NCBI RefSeq assembly: GCF_018417535.1
Contig: NZ_CP070977.1
Span: 186,001-250,000, forward strand
DNA: 64,000 bases
Source of the DNA: Burkholderia pyrrocinia
GTDB taxonomy: Bacteria; Pseudomonadota; Gammaproteobacteria; Burkholderiales; Burkholderiaceae
Reading direction: 5' to 3'
This document shows positions 38,673-46,454 of the stretch, piece by piece. Below the pieces are notes generated by a model. That model was not told the origin of the DNA. It made no database searches and saw only the letters and a program-made list of their open reading frames with translations. Each line of letters begins with the position of its first letter. Position 1 is the first letter of the stretch. The position numbers were made by a program, and so were the translations under genes.

Positions 38673-39434
38673 TTACCGGCCGCCGCCGACGTCGAGCAGG
38701 GCGCCCGTCGTGTAGGACGCCGCGTCGCCGAGCAGCCAGACGATCGCTTCGGCAATCTCCTGGGCTTCGCCCGCGCGGCCGAGCGGTGTTTGTGCGCCGA
38801 GGCGGGCCGCACGGCCCGGCTGGCCGCCGCTCGCGTGAATTTCGGTCTCGATCAGGCCGGGGCGTACCGCGTTGACGCGCACGCCGTGCGGGCCGAGTTC
38901 CTTCGCAAGGCCGATCGTCAGCGAGTCGACCGCGCCTTTCGAGCCCGCGTAGTCGACATATTCGTTCGGCGAGCCGAGCCGGGATGCGATCGACGATACG
39001 TTGACGATCGCGCCGCCCCGGCCGCCGCGGTCGGTCGACAGCCGGCGCGCGGCTTCGCGCGCGCACAGGTACGCGCCGAGCACGTTGGTGTCGAACATCC
39101 GCCGCAACCGGTCGGCCGGCATGTCGGCGAGCGGCATCGACGGCGCGACGATACCCGCGTTGTTGACGAGCGCGTCGAGGCGTCCGAACGCGGCCGCGAC
39201 GGTGTCGAACATCGCGACGACGTCGGCTTCGTTCGCGACGTCGCCCGCGACGACGCATGCACGGCCGCCCGCGTCGCGGACGGCCTGCGCGGTGAGTTCG
39301 GCTGCGGCCGCGTCGCGCGCGTAGTTGATGCCGACGTCCCAGCCGCGCTCGGCCGCGAGCACGGCGGTCGCGCGGCCGATGCCGCGGCTCGCGCCGGTGA
39401 TGAGGACGGCCTTGCGGCCGGACGCTGTGGTCAT
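38673..39434 (-). CDS. SDR family oxidoreductase
   Basis: 253 residues with a classical SDR layout: TGASRGIG (13-20), NNAG (91-94), catalytic S148, Y162 and K166 (YxxxK in DYAGSKGAVDS) and C-terminal GGGR. NADP preference is suggested by the absence of an acidic residue at the end of strand 2 ('INYARD'). It lies 22 bases after the LOG protein gene start region on the minus strand. Glucose-dehydrogenase or FabG-like substrates are possible; none can be chosen. Confidence 0.85.
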   Translation of the reverse strand: MTTASGRKAVLITGASRGIGRATAVLAAERGWDVGINYARDAAAAELTAQAVRDAGGRACVVAGDVANEADVVAMFDTVAAAFGRLDALVNNAGIVAPSMPLADMPADRLRRMFDTNVLGAYLCAREAARRLSTDRGGRGGAIVNVSSIASRLGSPNEYVDYAGSKGAVDSLTIGLAKELGPHGVRVNAVRPGLIETEIHASGGQPGRAARLGAQTPLGRAGEAQEIAEAIVWLLGDAASYTTGALLDVGGGR

Positions 39435-39456
39435 CGTGTGCGGTTCCCGGGGAGGG

Positions 39457-40038
39457 TTACTTCGCCGCGTCGGGCGCCCACTTGTCGCGGACGGGCGGTT
39501 CGTAGCGGCGCAGCCGCTCGATCAGTTCGACGGGTTCCGAATCGACGCACAGCGCGTCGAAATAGGCCGGCTGCATGAAGCCCTCGTCGACCGTATGGCG
39601 CAGCAGCGCGATCAGCGGATCGTAGAACGAATCGATGTTGTAGAGCGCGACGGGTTTGCGGTGGTAGCCGAGCTGCGCCCACGTGTAGACCTCGAAGAGC
39701 TCCTCGAGCGTGCCGGCACCCCCAGGCATCGCGACGAACGCGTCGGAGAGGTCGGCCATCATTTTCTTGCGGTGGTGCATGTCGGGCACGACGTGCAGTT
39801 CCGACAGCCCCGTATGGCCGACTTCCTTGTCGACGAGCAGTTCGGGAATCACGCCGACCGCATGGCCGCCGGCCGCCATCACTTCGTCGGCGATCACGCC
39901 CATCAGGCCGACCCGGCCGCCGCCGTACACGAGCGTGAGGCCCGCAGCGACGAGCGCACGGCCGAATGCGCGCGCGGCGTCGGCATAGACGGGCCGCACG
40001 CCGGACGACGAGCCGCAGTAAACGCAGACCGCCTTCAT
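39457..40038 (-). CDS. LOG family protein (cytokinin riboside 5'-monophosphate phosphoribohydrolase type)
   Basis: 193 residues, TIGR00730 Rossmann fold. The start MKAVCVYCGSSSG and the motif PGGAGTLEE (105-113) with 'R90-K91' upstream are the LOG signatures. LOG enzymes release adenine-type bases from nucleoside 5'-monophosphates; many bacterial ones are also annotated as lysine decarboxylases in error. The ATG overlaps the stop of the TetR gene (ATGA), so regulator and enzyme are coupled. Confidence 0.88.
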   Translation of the reverse strand: MKAVCVYCGSSSGVRPVYADAARAFGRALVAAGLTLVYGGGRVGLMGVIADEVMAAGGHAVGVIPELLVDKEVGHTGLSELHVVPDMHHRKKMMADLSDAFVAMPGGAGTLEELFEVYTWAQLGYHRKPVALYNIDSFYDPLIALLRHTVDEGFMQPAYFDALCVDSEPVELIERLRRYEPPVRDKWAPDAAK

Positions 40039-40793
40039 TGCTTGGCATCCTTGGCGGGAGCCTGCCCACTGACGACCGGGCTGTCGGCGGGGCGGGGCGA
40101 ACCGTCGCGCGGCGGCAGGTAGTCGGTGAACTGGCGCTTCGGCAGCTTGCCGGAGACCAGGTCGTCGAACAACTGGCGCGAACGCCCGCGCAGGTACGGC
40201 GCCATCACGGAGATCACGTGCATGCTGACCTGGTGCAGTTCCTCGCGGATCGCGTCCTGGTCGTTGTACTTGCGCGGATGCATCACGTACTGATATGACA
40301 GCCAGTACGTCGAAATAACGGCCATGTTGGTGGCAATGACCTCGATCTCGGCAGGCGTCGCGACCATCTCGGTGTCGGACACGAGCAGTTCGCACATCTC
40401 GCGCGCGAAGCGCACCTTGTGGCTGATGATCTGCTTGAAGTGCGTCTCGAGCGTGCGGTTGCGGGCGAGCAGGTCGTTGAGGTCGCGATACAGGAACCGG
40501 TAGGTCCACATGAAATCGGCCATGTACTGCAGGTACGACCAGGTTTCGTCGATCGTCGGACGGTGATCTTCGGGAAAGCGCAGCCGCCGTTCGATCTGCT
40601 GCTCGAACTGCGCGAAGATGCTGTTGATGATGTCGTCCTTGTTGCGGAAATGGTAGTACAGGTTGCCTGGACTGATTTCCATTTCCTCGGCGATCGTCGT
40701 GGTCGTGACGTTCGGCTCGCCGATCTCGTTGAAGAGTTTCAACGACAACTCGAGAATCCGTTCGCGGGTGCGGCGGGGAGGTTTCGCTTCCAT
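40035..40793 (-). CDS. TetR/AcrR family transcriptional regulator
   Basis: 252 residues. An N-terminal TetR helix-turn-helix (about 7-55) contains 'TRERILELSLKLFNEIGEPNVTTTTIAEEMEISPGNLYYHFRNKDDI'-type residues, in which TTTIAEEME and SPGNLYYHF mark the recognition region. The C-terminal ligand domain is long and ends in a polar tail. The ligand is unknown. It is the first gene of the TetR-LOG pair and is 213 bases from the dgkA end. A TATAAT on the minus strand at 40893-40888 may be its -10. Confidence 0.9.
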   Translation of the reverse strand: MEAKPPRRTRERILELSLKLFNEIGEPNVTTTTIAEEMEISPGNLYYHFRNKDDIINSIFAQFEQQIERRLRFPEDHRPTIDETWSYLQYMADFMWTYRFLYRDLNDLLARNRTLETHFKQIISHKVRFAREMCELLVSDTEMVATPAEIEVIATNMAVISTYWLSYQYVMHPRKYNDQDAIREELHQVSMHVISVMAPYLRGRSRQLFDDLVSGKLPKRQFTDYLPPRDGSPRPADSPVVSGQAPAKDAKQ

Positions 40794-41006
40794 GTCGTCC
40801 GGCCCTGTGTGTGCCGGACTGGCGGGCGCTGCAATCGATGCTGCGTGATTCGTCCGGCGCGGGTTGCTGTTCTATGTCTAGCGGACGATTATAAACCGGG
40901 GTTTCGCCACATCGGGCGCATTTCGTGATCTCGGCCCCGCGCGACGGATGGTGCAGCGCCGCACGCGGGCGATGCGCAACGCACCCGCAGGCCGCCGTCT
41001 GGAAGC

Positions 41007-41543
41007 CTAGAAGCCGAGCCAGTGCGCCACGACCGGGCCGAGCACGAAGCCCCACGTCGTGATGCACGCGAACAGCGCGACCGTCACGGCCGCGCTGCCG
41101 AGGTCCTTCGCGCGCTTGGAGAGTTCGTGGCGCTCGAGCGAGATGCGGTCGATCGCGGCCTCGACGCTCGAGTTCAGCAGCTCGACGATCAGCACCAGCA
41201 GCACCGAGCCGATCAGCAGCGCGCGCGACGCGGCCGGCACCGGCGCGAACGCGCCGATCGGGAGCATCAGCGCGGCGAGCGTGAGCTCCTGGCGAAACGC
41301 GCTCTCTTCGCGGATCGCGACACGAAATCCGTTCAACGAATGCTTGAGTGCGTACCATGCGCGCGTGATGCCGCGGTGGCGCTTGTACGGGTTCGGCGGC
41401 AGCGGCGCCAGTTGATCGTCGGGGCCGAGCGGCTCGGACGCGTGCGTGTCCGTGTCGCCGTGCGGCTCTTCCTCGTCGAACGGGCGGTGCTGTTGCTGCG
41501 TCGCGGCGGGTGGCGGGGTCTTGTCGTTCAGGTCTCGTTTCAA
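41007..41543 (-). CDS. dgkA: Diacylglycerol kinase DgkA family
   Basis: 178 residues. The first 50 are polar, then comes the DgkA-like three-helix membrane domain: 'RAWYALKHSLNGFRVAIREESAFRQEL', 'LLIGSVLLVLIVELLNSSVEAAIDRI' and 'KRAKDLGSAAVTVAL', where the ELLNSSVE segment holds the catalytic region. DgkA phosphorylates diacylglycerol to phosphatidate. The frame has no ATG before the domain; the start taken is the TTG at 41543-41541, which overlaps the glycosyltransferase stop (TTGA). It is the last gene of the phosphoesterase-GT4-dgkA unit. Confidence 0.85.
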   Translation of the reverse strand: MKRDLNDKTPPPAATQQQHRPFDEEEPHGDTDTHASEPLGPDDQLAPLPPNPYKRHRGITRAWYALKHSLNGFRVAIREESAFRQELTLAALMLPIGAFAPVPAASRALLIGSVLLVLIVELLNSSVEAAIDRISLERHELSKRAKDLGSAAVTVALFACITTWGFVLGPVVAHWLGF

Positions 41544-42574
41544 ACGGCGGCACCTTCGGCTGGCGAGTACGCGGTCTTCGGCAGCGGCTTCAGGTGCGAT
41601 GCGAACTGCTCGGATGCCGCGCGCCACGAGAAGCGTTCCGCCCACGCGCGTGCGGTCGAGCGTTCGATCTTCAGCGCCTCGAGGCAGGCTTCCTGCAGGT
41701 CGTCGTGCATCGCGCCGGCGTCGCCGCCGCTGAGCACGTCGATCGGGCCCGTGACGGGATACGCGGCAACCGGCGTGCCGCAGGCGAGCGCCTCGAGCAG
41801 CACGAGGCCGAACGTGTCGGTGCGACTCGGGAACACGAACACGTCGGCCGCAGCATACACCTTCGCGAGCTCGGCCTGTGACAGCACGCCGAGATAGTTC
41901 GCTTCCGGATAGCGCGACTTCAGTTCCGCGAGCGCGGGGCCTTCGCCCGCGACCCACTTCGAGCCGGGCAGGTCCAGGCGCAGGAACGCCTCGACGTTCT
42001 TCTCGATCGCGACACGGCCCACATACAGGAAGATCGGCCGCGCGGTATTGAGCACCTTCGATTCCATCGGGCGGAAGATGTCGAGATCGACGCCGCGGGT
42101 CCACAGCACGACGTTCGTGAAGCCGAACTTCTCGAGGTCTTCCTTGACGACCGGCGTCGGCGCCATCACCGCGAGCGACGGGCCGTGGAACCAGTGCAGG
42201 AACCGGTAGGTCGCTGCCAGCGGGATACCGAAGCGCGCCTGCACGTATTCCGGGAAGCGCGTGTGATACGCGGTCGTGAACGGCAGCTTGTGGGTGCGCG
42301 CATAGCGGCGCGCGGCGAGGCCGAGCGGGCCTTCGGTCGCGATGTGCAGCGCGTCGGGCGCGAACGCGTCGATCCGCGCGCGCAGCTTGCGGTACGGCAG
42401 GATCGACAGGCGGATCTCGGGGTAGGTCGGGCAGGGCACCGTGCGGAATTCCAGCGGCGTCAGCAGTTCGACGCGGTGGCCGAGTGCGGTCAGTTCGCGG
42501 GACGTGCTCTTCAGCGTGCGCACGACGCCGTTGACCTGCGGTTCCCACGCGTCGGTGACGATCATGATCTTCAT
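41540..42574 (-). CDS. Glycosyltransferase family 4 protein
   Basis: 344 residues, GT-B fold. The N-terminal MKIMIVTDAWEPQVNGVVRTL is typical of the GT4 group that includes glycolipid mannosyl- and glucosyltransferases, and the C-terminal 'VFVFPSRTDTFGLVLLEALACGTPVAAYPVTG' carries the donor-binding EX7E-like region (first Glu replaced by Asp). It lies 30 bases after the metallophosphoesterase gene and is coupled to dgkA. Diacylglycerol glycosylation is inferred from context, not proven. Confidence 0.85.
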   Translation of the reverse strand: MKIMIVTDAWEPQVNGVVRTLKSTSRELTALGHRVELLTPLEFRTVPCPTYPEIRLSILPYRKLRARIDAFAPDALHIATEGPLGLAARRYARTHKLPFTTAYHTRFPEYVQARFGIPLAATYRFLHWFHGPSLAVMAPTPVVKEDLEKFGFTNVVLWTRGVDLDIFRPMESKVLNTARPIFLYVGRVAIEKNVEAFLRLDLPGSKWVAGEGPALAELKSRYPEANYLGVLSQAELAKVYAAADVFVFPSRTDTFGLVLLEALACGTPVAAYPVTGPIDVLSGGDAGAMHDDLQEACLEALKIERSTARAWAERFSWRAASEQFASHLKPLPKTAYSPAEGAAV

Positions 42575-42604
42575 CGCGGCATGTGTCCTGTGAGTTGGGG
42601 TGGG

Positions 42605-43543
42605 TCAGGCAGTGGCCTTGGCCTTGCGCGACGGAGCAGCGGACGGTGCGCTGCGCATCACCGTCCAGTAGACGATCTTCAGTTCGCCTTCCATCGTTTC
42701 GACGAGCGCCGACAGGCTTTCAACCCAGTCGCCGTCGTTGCAGTACAGCACGCCGTCGATGTCGCGGATCTCCGCCTTGTGGATGTGGCCGCAGACGACG
42801 CCGTCGCAGCCGCGGCGGCGTGCTTCGTCGGTCATCACGGTCTCGAACTGCGAGATGAAGTTGACTGCGTTCTTCACCTGGTGCTTCAGGTACTGCGACA
42901 GCGACCAGTACTGGAAGCCGAGCCGGTTGCGGATCCGGTTGAACCAGCGGTTCAGCACGAGGATCAGCGTGTAGAGCGTGTCGCCGAGGTACGCGAGCCA
43001 TTTCGCGTGCTGGATCACGCCGTCGAACAGGTCGCCGTGCACGATCCACAAACGTTTGCCGGCGAGCGTCGTGTGGAACGCCTCGCCGCGCACCTGGATG
43101 TCGCCGAACGCGAGGTCGCAGAATTGCCGCGCACCTTCGTCGTGGTTGCCGGGGATGTAGACGACCTGCGTGCCCTTGCGCGCCTTGCGCAGGATCTTCT
43201 GCACGACGTCGTTGTGCGCCTGCGGCCAGTACCAGCCTTTCTTCAACTGCCAGCCGTCGATGATGTCGCCGACCAGGTACAGGTATTCCGAATCGTTGTG
43301 ACGCAGGAAGTCGAGCAGGTACGGCGCCTGGCAGCCGCTCGAGCCGAGGTGGATGTCGGACAGCCAGATGGTGCGGTAGCGATGGGTGGACGGGTCGGGA
43401 TCGTCGTGCTGCGTGGCATGCGCAGCAGGCGGTTCTTGCGACGCCAGGGCATCGGTTGCGGCCGCGCCGGATAGGAAAGCGGTGGCGGCGCGAGCGCCGA
43501 GCGGTTGACGGAACAGGGAGGTCGCAGACGTTTTCTGACCCAT
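42605..43543 (-). CDS. Metallophosphoesterase, PlcP/LpxH-like
   Basis: 312 residues with about 55 extra N-terminal residues. The metallophosphoesterase motifs are complete: D63-x-H65 in WLSDIHLG, GD in VGDIIDG (D93), GNHDE (N133, H134, D135), HGDLFD, and GHIHKAE. Genes of this type are annotated as UDP-2,3-diacylglucosamine diphosphatase (LpxH), but the 'CQAPYLLDFLRHNDSEYLYLVGDIIDGWQLKKGWYWPQ' signature is shared with PlcP phospholipase C of rhizobia, which removes headgroups from phospholipids under phosphate starvation. It is first in the unit with GT4 and dgkA. True LpxH should be a shorter separate gene. Confidence 0.85.
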   Translation of the reverse strand: MGQKTSATSLFRQPLGARAATAFLSGAAATDALASQEPPAAHATQHDDPDPSTHRYRTIWLSDIHLGSSGCQAPYLLDFLRHNDSEYLYLVGDIIDGWQLKKGWYWPQAHNDVVQKILRKARKGTQVVYIPGNHDEGARQFCDLAFGDIQVRGEAFHTTLAGKRLWIVHGDLFDGVIQHAKWLAYLGDTLYTLILVLNRWFNRIRNRLGFQYWSLSQYLKHQVKNAVNFISQFETVMTDEARRRGCDGVVCGHIHKAEIRDIDGVLYCNDGDWVESLSALVETMEGELKIVYWTVMRSAPSAAPSRKAKATA

Positions 43544-43589
43544 GCATGACTCGCGCCGGTTGACATTACCGGCATTCCGCCATGCGGGC

Positions 43590-43611
43590 GTGACTGTGCC
43601 GTGACAGTCAC
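43590..43611 (-). promoter_or_regulatory. PHO-box-like repeat upstream of the phosphoesterase operon
   Basis: Read on the minus strand, CTGTCAC-GGCA-CAGTCAC matches the layout of a PhoB box (two CTGTCAT/C 7-mers separated by 4 bases), with 6 of 7 bases conserved in each half. It ends about 46 bases before the phosphoesterase ATG. The same bases are also an 8-base inverted repeat (GTGACTGT...ACAGTCAC), so another dimeric regulator is possible. No clear -10 was found at the expected distance. Confidence 0.4.
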
Positions 43612-43803
43612 GAGACGTTCTTATTACGACCGTTCAAGGATGTTTAGCAGTGAATGTCGACGCGTTGTGTAGGCTGTCGAACCGACCATTAGGCCGGCAT
43701 CGGATAGGGCGGTGTGGCGCGCGCGACGGGCCGTCGCGGACGGGCTTTCGTCTGACGGATGGGGCGGGGGAAATCGACGCAGGCAGGGGCGCCGGGCGGT
43801 ACG

Positions 43804-44310
43804 TCAGCGCTGGATCGCGACGACACGCGTGCGTGCGATCCGGTCGTGCGGAAACTGGCGGTCGGCATGCAGCCGGGCGGCGCAGGCCCACGCGACGATC
43901 CATGCGGCGGTGAGCGCCAGCGTGACCGGCACCGACAGGCCGAGGAGCGGATGCAGTGCGAGCGGCGGCAGGAACCACAGCCAGCCGAGCGCATAGCGGA
44001 CGAGCGCGTGGCCGGCGCTCAGCGGCCGGCCGCTCGACGATTCGAGTCGTAGCCGCCAGGTCTTCATCGGCAGCGTCTGGCCGCCGTGGGTCCAGAACCA
44101 GACGAAGTACGCGCCGACGACGAGCGCGATCCAGGCGGCGAGCAGGTTGTGATGGACGAGGCCGTTGCGTTGCTGCGTGGCGAGGCTGAACGCGAGCCCC
44201 GCGAAGAACACGACGCCGAACAGCAGCACGCCTTCATAGAGCAGCGCGGCGAGGCGCCGCCGCACGGACGGCGCGGCGGCCGGCGTCTCGGGCGCGCGGG
44301 CGTTCGCCAC
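43804..44310 (-). CDS. RDD family membrane protein
   Basis: 168 residues with three hydrophobic helices. 'RRRLAALLYEGVLLFGVVF' near the N-terminus and 'WFWTHGGQTLPMKTWRLRLESSSGRPLS' (about 70-98) are RDD-domain hallmarks. Function unknown; RDD proteins are often small inner-membrane proteins near stress or exporter genes. It starts 6 bases beyond the DUF3106 gene stop and is the last gene of the sigma factor unit. Confidence 0.82.
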   Translation of the reverse strand: MANARAPETPAAAPSVRRRLAALLYEGVLLFGVVFFAGLAFSLATQQRNGLVHHNLLAAWIALVVGAYFVWFWTHGGQTLPMKTWRLRLESSSGRPLSAGHALVRYALGWLWFLPPLALHPLLGLSVPVTLALTAAWIVAWACAARLHADRQFPHDRIARTRVVAIQR

Positions 44311-44316
44311 GGCCGC

Positions 44317-45072
44317 TCAGGAACCCTTGAACAGCGAAGGCGCGTCGGCGGGCGACACCGGTGCGACTGCAGCGGGCGCAGACGCGGCGCCGGCCGTCGA
44401 CGGCGCGGGCACCGGCGGCGCGGCGGCGCCGGCCGAGGCGGGCGCCGCTGCGGTGGCTGCACCGCTTGCCGGGTGCTCGTGCGAATTGACGAGGCGGCGG
44501 ACGTCACGGTCGGCGACGGTCGGCGGCGCGCTGACGACGCTCGGCCGGCGGCGGCGCTCGGCGGCCGCGAGACGTTCCTTCTGCTCCTCGGGGAGTTGCT
44601 GGTAGGCCTTCCACGCGCGCTCGCGCGCCTGCGCGGAAAGCTCCTTCGCGCTCTGGTAGTTTTCGCGCGCGACGCGGCGCTGGTCGGGCGTCATCCGCGC
44701 CCATTCGGACATCCGGTCCTGCAGGCGCTTTTGATCATCCGGCGTCAACTTCGCGAAACGCGATGCGATCTTCAGCCATTTGCGCTTGCGGGCGTCGCTG
44801 AAGCCGTCCCACTGGTCGGCGAACGGCGCGAGTGCCGCGTGCTGCGCCGGCGTGAGGCGTGCCCACGACAGCGGGCCGGTGGCGGCCGGCAGCGGCAGTG
44901 GCGGGAGGTCGGTGGTCAGCCCGGTCGCGGCCGATGCGGGCGCGGCAGGGCTGCTGGCCGCGACGGTCGTCGTCGCGGGGGGCGGGTGGAATCGCGAATA
45001 CGTGGCGACGTAGGAAACGGCGATCGCGATCACGCATCCGAAAAATACGGCCAGGCCGCGCTTCTGACTCAC
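44317..45072 (-). CDS. DUF3106 family protein
   Basis: 251 residues beginning at a GTG (45072-45070) behind GAGGGGATC, ATG absent. One N-terminal helix (residues about 8-24) anchors a periplasmic part with the repeated pattern 'WLKIASRFAKLTPDDQKRLQDRMSEWARMTPDQRRVARENYQ', 'LPEEQKERLAA', which is DUF3106. The C-terminus (about 185-251) is an Ala/Pro-rich low-complexity tail. The repeats resemble Spy/LTXXQ-type stress proteins in spirit, but a chaperone role is only a guess. It follows the DUF3619 gene by 26 bases. Confidence 0.78.
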   Translation of the reverse strand: MSQKRGLAVFFGCVIAIAVSYVATYSRFHPPPATTTVAASSPAAPASAATGLTTDLPPLPLPAATGPLSWARLTPAQHAALAPFADQWDGFSDARKRKWLKIASRFAKLTPDDQKRLQDRMSEWARMTPDQRRVARENYQSAKELSAQARERAWKAYQQLPEEQKERLAAAERRRRPSVVSAPPTVADRDVRRLVNSHEHPASGAATAAAPASAGAAAPPVPAPSTAGAASAPAAVAPVSPADAPSLFKGS

Positions 45073-45098
45073 CCGTGCGATCCCCTCGTTATTGTCTG

Positions 45099-45539
45099 TT
45101 AGTGAGCGTGCGAAAGATACGCGTTGAACCCGTGATCGAGATACGCGTTGAGCGGCAGGTCGTCGCTGAGCATCGCCGCGTCGATATCGGCGAGTTCGGC
45201 GGTGCGCTGCATGTCTTCCCAGTAGGCGATGCCGATGAGCCCCGCGAGCAGAAGCGCGAGCGGCCACGCGCGCAGCAGGCGGCGCGCGAACGACGCGTAC
45301 GGGCGGCCGGCCTGCGGGCGGCTCGTGGGCACCGGGCCGTAGGCGCCGGCCGCGCCGGCGAAGGCCGGCACGAACACCGGCGCGGTCGCGGCCTCGGGCT
45401 TCTTGCGCGCGAGCGCAGCCCGGCGGGCGACGGCCAGCCGATCGGTGGTCGCAGCAGGCAGTGCGGCCGTGCGCTCGTCCAGCGCGCGGCGCACCTTCAG
45501 CGCGAATTCGTGTTCTCGGTTTGCGGGAGCGAAGCTCAT
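45099..45539 (-). CDS. DUF3619 family protein, possible anti-sigma factor
   Basis: 146 residues starting at the ATG 45539-45537, which overlaps the sigma gene stop (ATGA). The N-terminal half is cytoplasmic and basic, followed by a single membrane helix ('AWPLALLLAGLIGIAYW', about 91-107) and a short outer tail. This topology and strict translational coupling to an ECF sigma gene are what one expects of an anti-sigma factor. No zinc-binding HxxxCxxC motif is seen. The role is inferred from context. Confidence 0.78.
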   Translation of the reverse strand: MSFAPANREHEFALKVRRALDERTAALPAATTDRLAVARRAALARKKPEAATAPVFVPAFAGAAGAYGPVPTSRPQAGRPYASFARRLLRAWPLALLLAGLIGIAYWEDMQRTAELADIDAAMLSDDLPLNAYLDHGFNAYLSHAH

Positions 45540-46099
45540 AGCGTGATTCCTTTGGCCTTGAGCGCTTGCGCCAGGGTGTGGGTGGCTCGTGAGCAGTGCG
45601 TCTTGACGCTGCCTTCGGAGCACCCCATTGCGGCGGCAGTCTCGGCGACATCCATATCTTCCCAATAACGCATCAGGAACGCTTCCCGTTGACGCGCCGG
45701 AAGTTTCTGGATTTCTTCGTCGATCAGGGCCAGAACCTGCTCTCGTTCGAGGCGGTGCTCGCTGCTCTCGACGCCCGCGTTGTCGTCCGCGGATTCGAGC
45801 GTTTCGAGCGGATCGAAGTCGTCGTCGTCGGTGTTGTTCAGCGACGAGAAGAGCGTGACCCAGGTGTTGCGGACCTTCTGCCGGCGGAACCAGTCGTGGA
45901 TCGCGTTCTGCAGGATCCGCTGAAAAAGCAGCGGCAGTTCGGCCGCGGGCCGGTCGCCGTATTTCTCGGCCAGCTTGATCATCGCGTCCTGCACGATGTC
46001 GAGCGACGCATCGTCGTCACGCACCGCGTACGCAGCCTGCTTGAACGCGCGCCTTTCGACGCCCGCCAGAAAGTCGGCGAGTTCCTTGTCTGATGCCAT
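45536..46099 (-). CDS. RNA polymerase sigma factor, ECF type
   Basis: 187 residues from the ATG at 46099-46097; upstream open frame is non-conserved. Region 2 (about 10-85) includes 'DASLDIVQDAMIKLAEKY' and 'LLFQRILQNAIHDWFRRQKVR', and region 4 (about 120-182) has 'LPARQREAFLMRYWEDMDVAETAAAMGCSEGSVKTHCSRATHTL'. The acidic linker has a run DDDDFD. It leads the operon with DUF3619, DUF3106 and RDD genes. Target promoters unknown. Confidence 0.92.
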   Translation of the reverse strand: MASDKELADFLAGVERRAFKQAAYAVRDDDASLDIVQDAMIKLAEKYGDRPAAELPLLFQRILQNAIHDWFRRQKVRNTWVTLFSSLNNTDDDDFDPLETLESADDNAGVESSEHRLEREQVLALIDEEIQKLPARQREAFLMRYWEDMDVAETAAAMGCSEGSVKTHCSRATHTLAQALKAKGITL

Positions 46100-46454
46100 T
46101 CCGTGAAGGTATGCGCTGCGGACCGCTGCGTGGTGTAAAAGGTCGAAAAATTTCGTAAAACCCGCGGATGCTAACAAATTTTCGCGCTGCTTGGCACCGG
46201 TTTGGGCGCCGCGCGTTGCGCGCGAGCCGCGACGGCGGGGTGCCGGGCGGCGTGCATGATGCGCTGCGGGATATTTTGCTTGACGACCCATTCGCGACCC
46301 GCTATCGTCAACGATTCGCAACATGAAGTGATGGTCTCATTTGAGGCTGGCCCAAGAAGCCCGCCCTTCAAACTGGACGCGCCGCTTGAACCCGAGCCAC
46401 AAGCCCGGCAGAGAGCACCCGATCAATTTTTTGCCGAAAATTCGAAAGGTCAAA
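46100..46454. other. Intergenic region between the sigma factor and ilvB genes
   Basis: 355 bases between divergent genes, relatively AT-rich. It holds a good sigma-70 promoter for ilvB (46280-46308) and presumably one for the sigma factor on the other strand. I looked for a Val/Ile/Leu-rich leader peptide in the 140-base ilvB leader and saw none. Confidence 0.6.
46280..46308 (+). promoter_or_regulatory. Candidate promoter of ilvBHC
   Basis: TTGACG at 46280-46285 and TATCGT at 46303-46308, 17 bases apart. The expected start is near 46315, leaving about 140 bases of leader before ilvB. Confidence 0.5.

Noticed and set aside
46171..46371. 66-codon minus-strand ORF before ilvB
   Set aside because: Overlaps the ilvB promoter and lacks family-like features.
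46310..46454. Possible attenuator peptide before ilvB
   Set aside because: Short frames here contain no run of Val, Ile or Leu codons.
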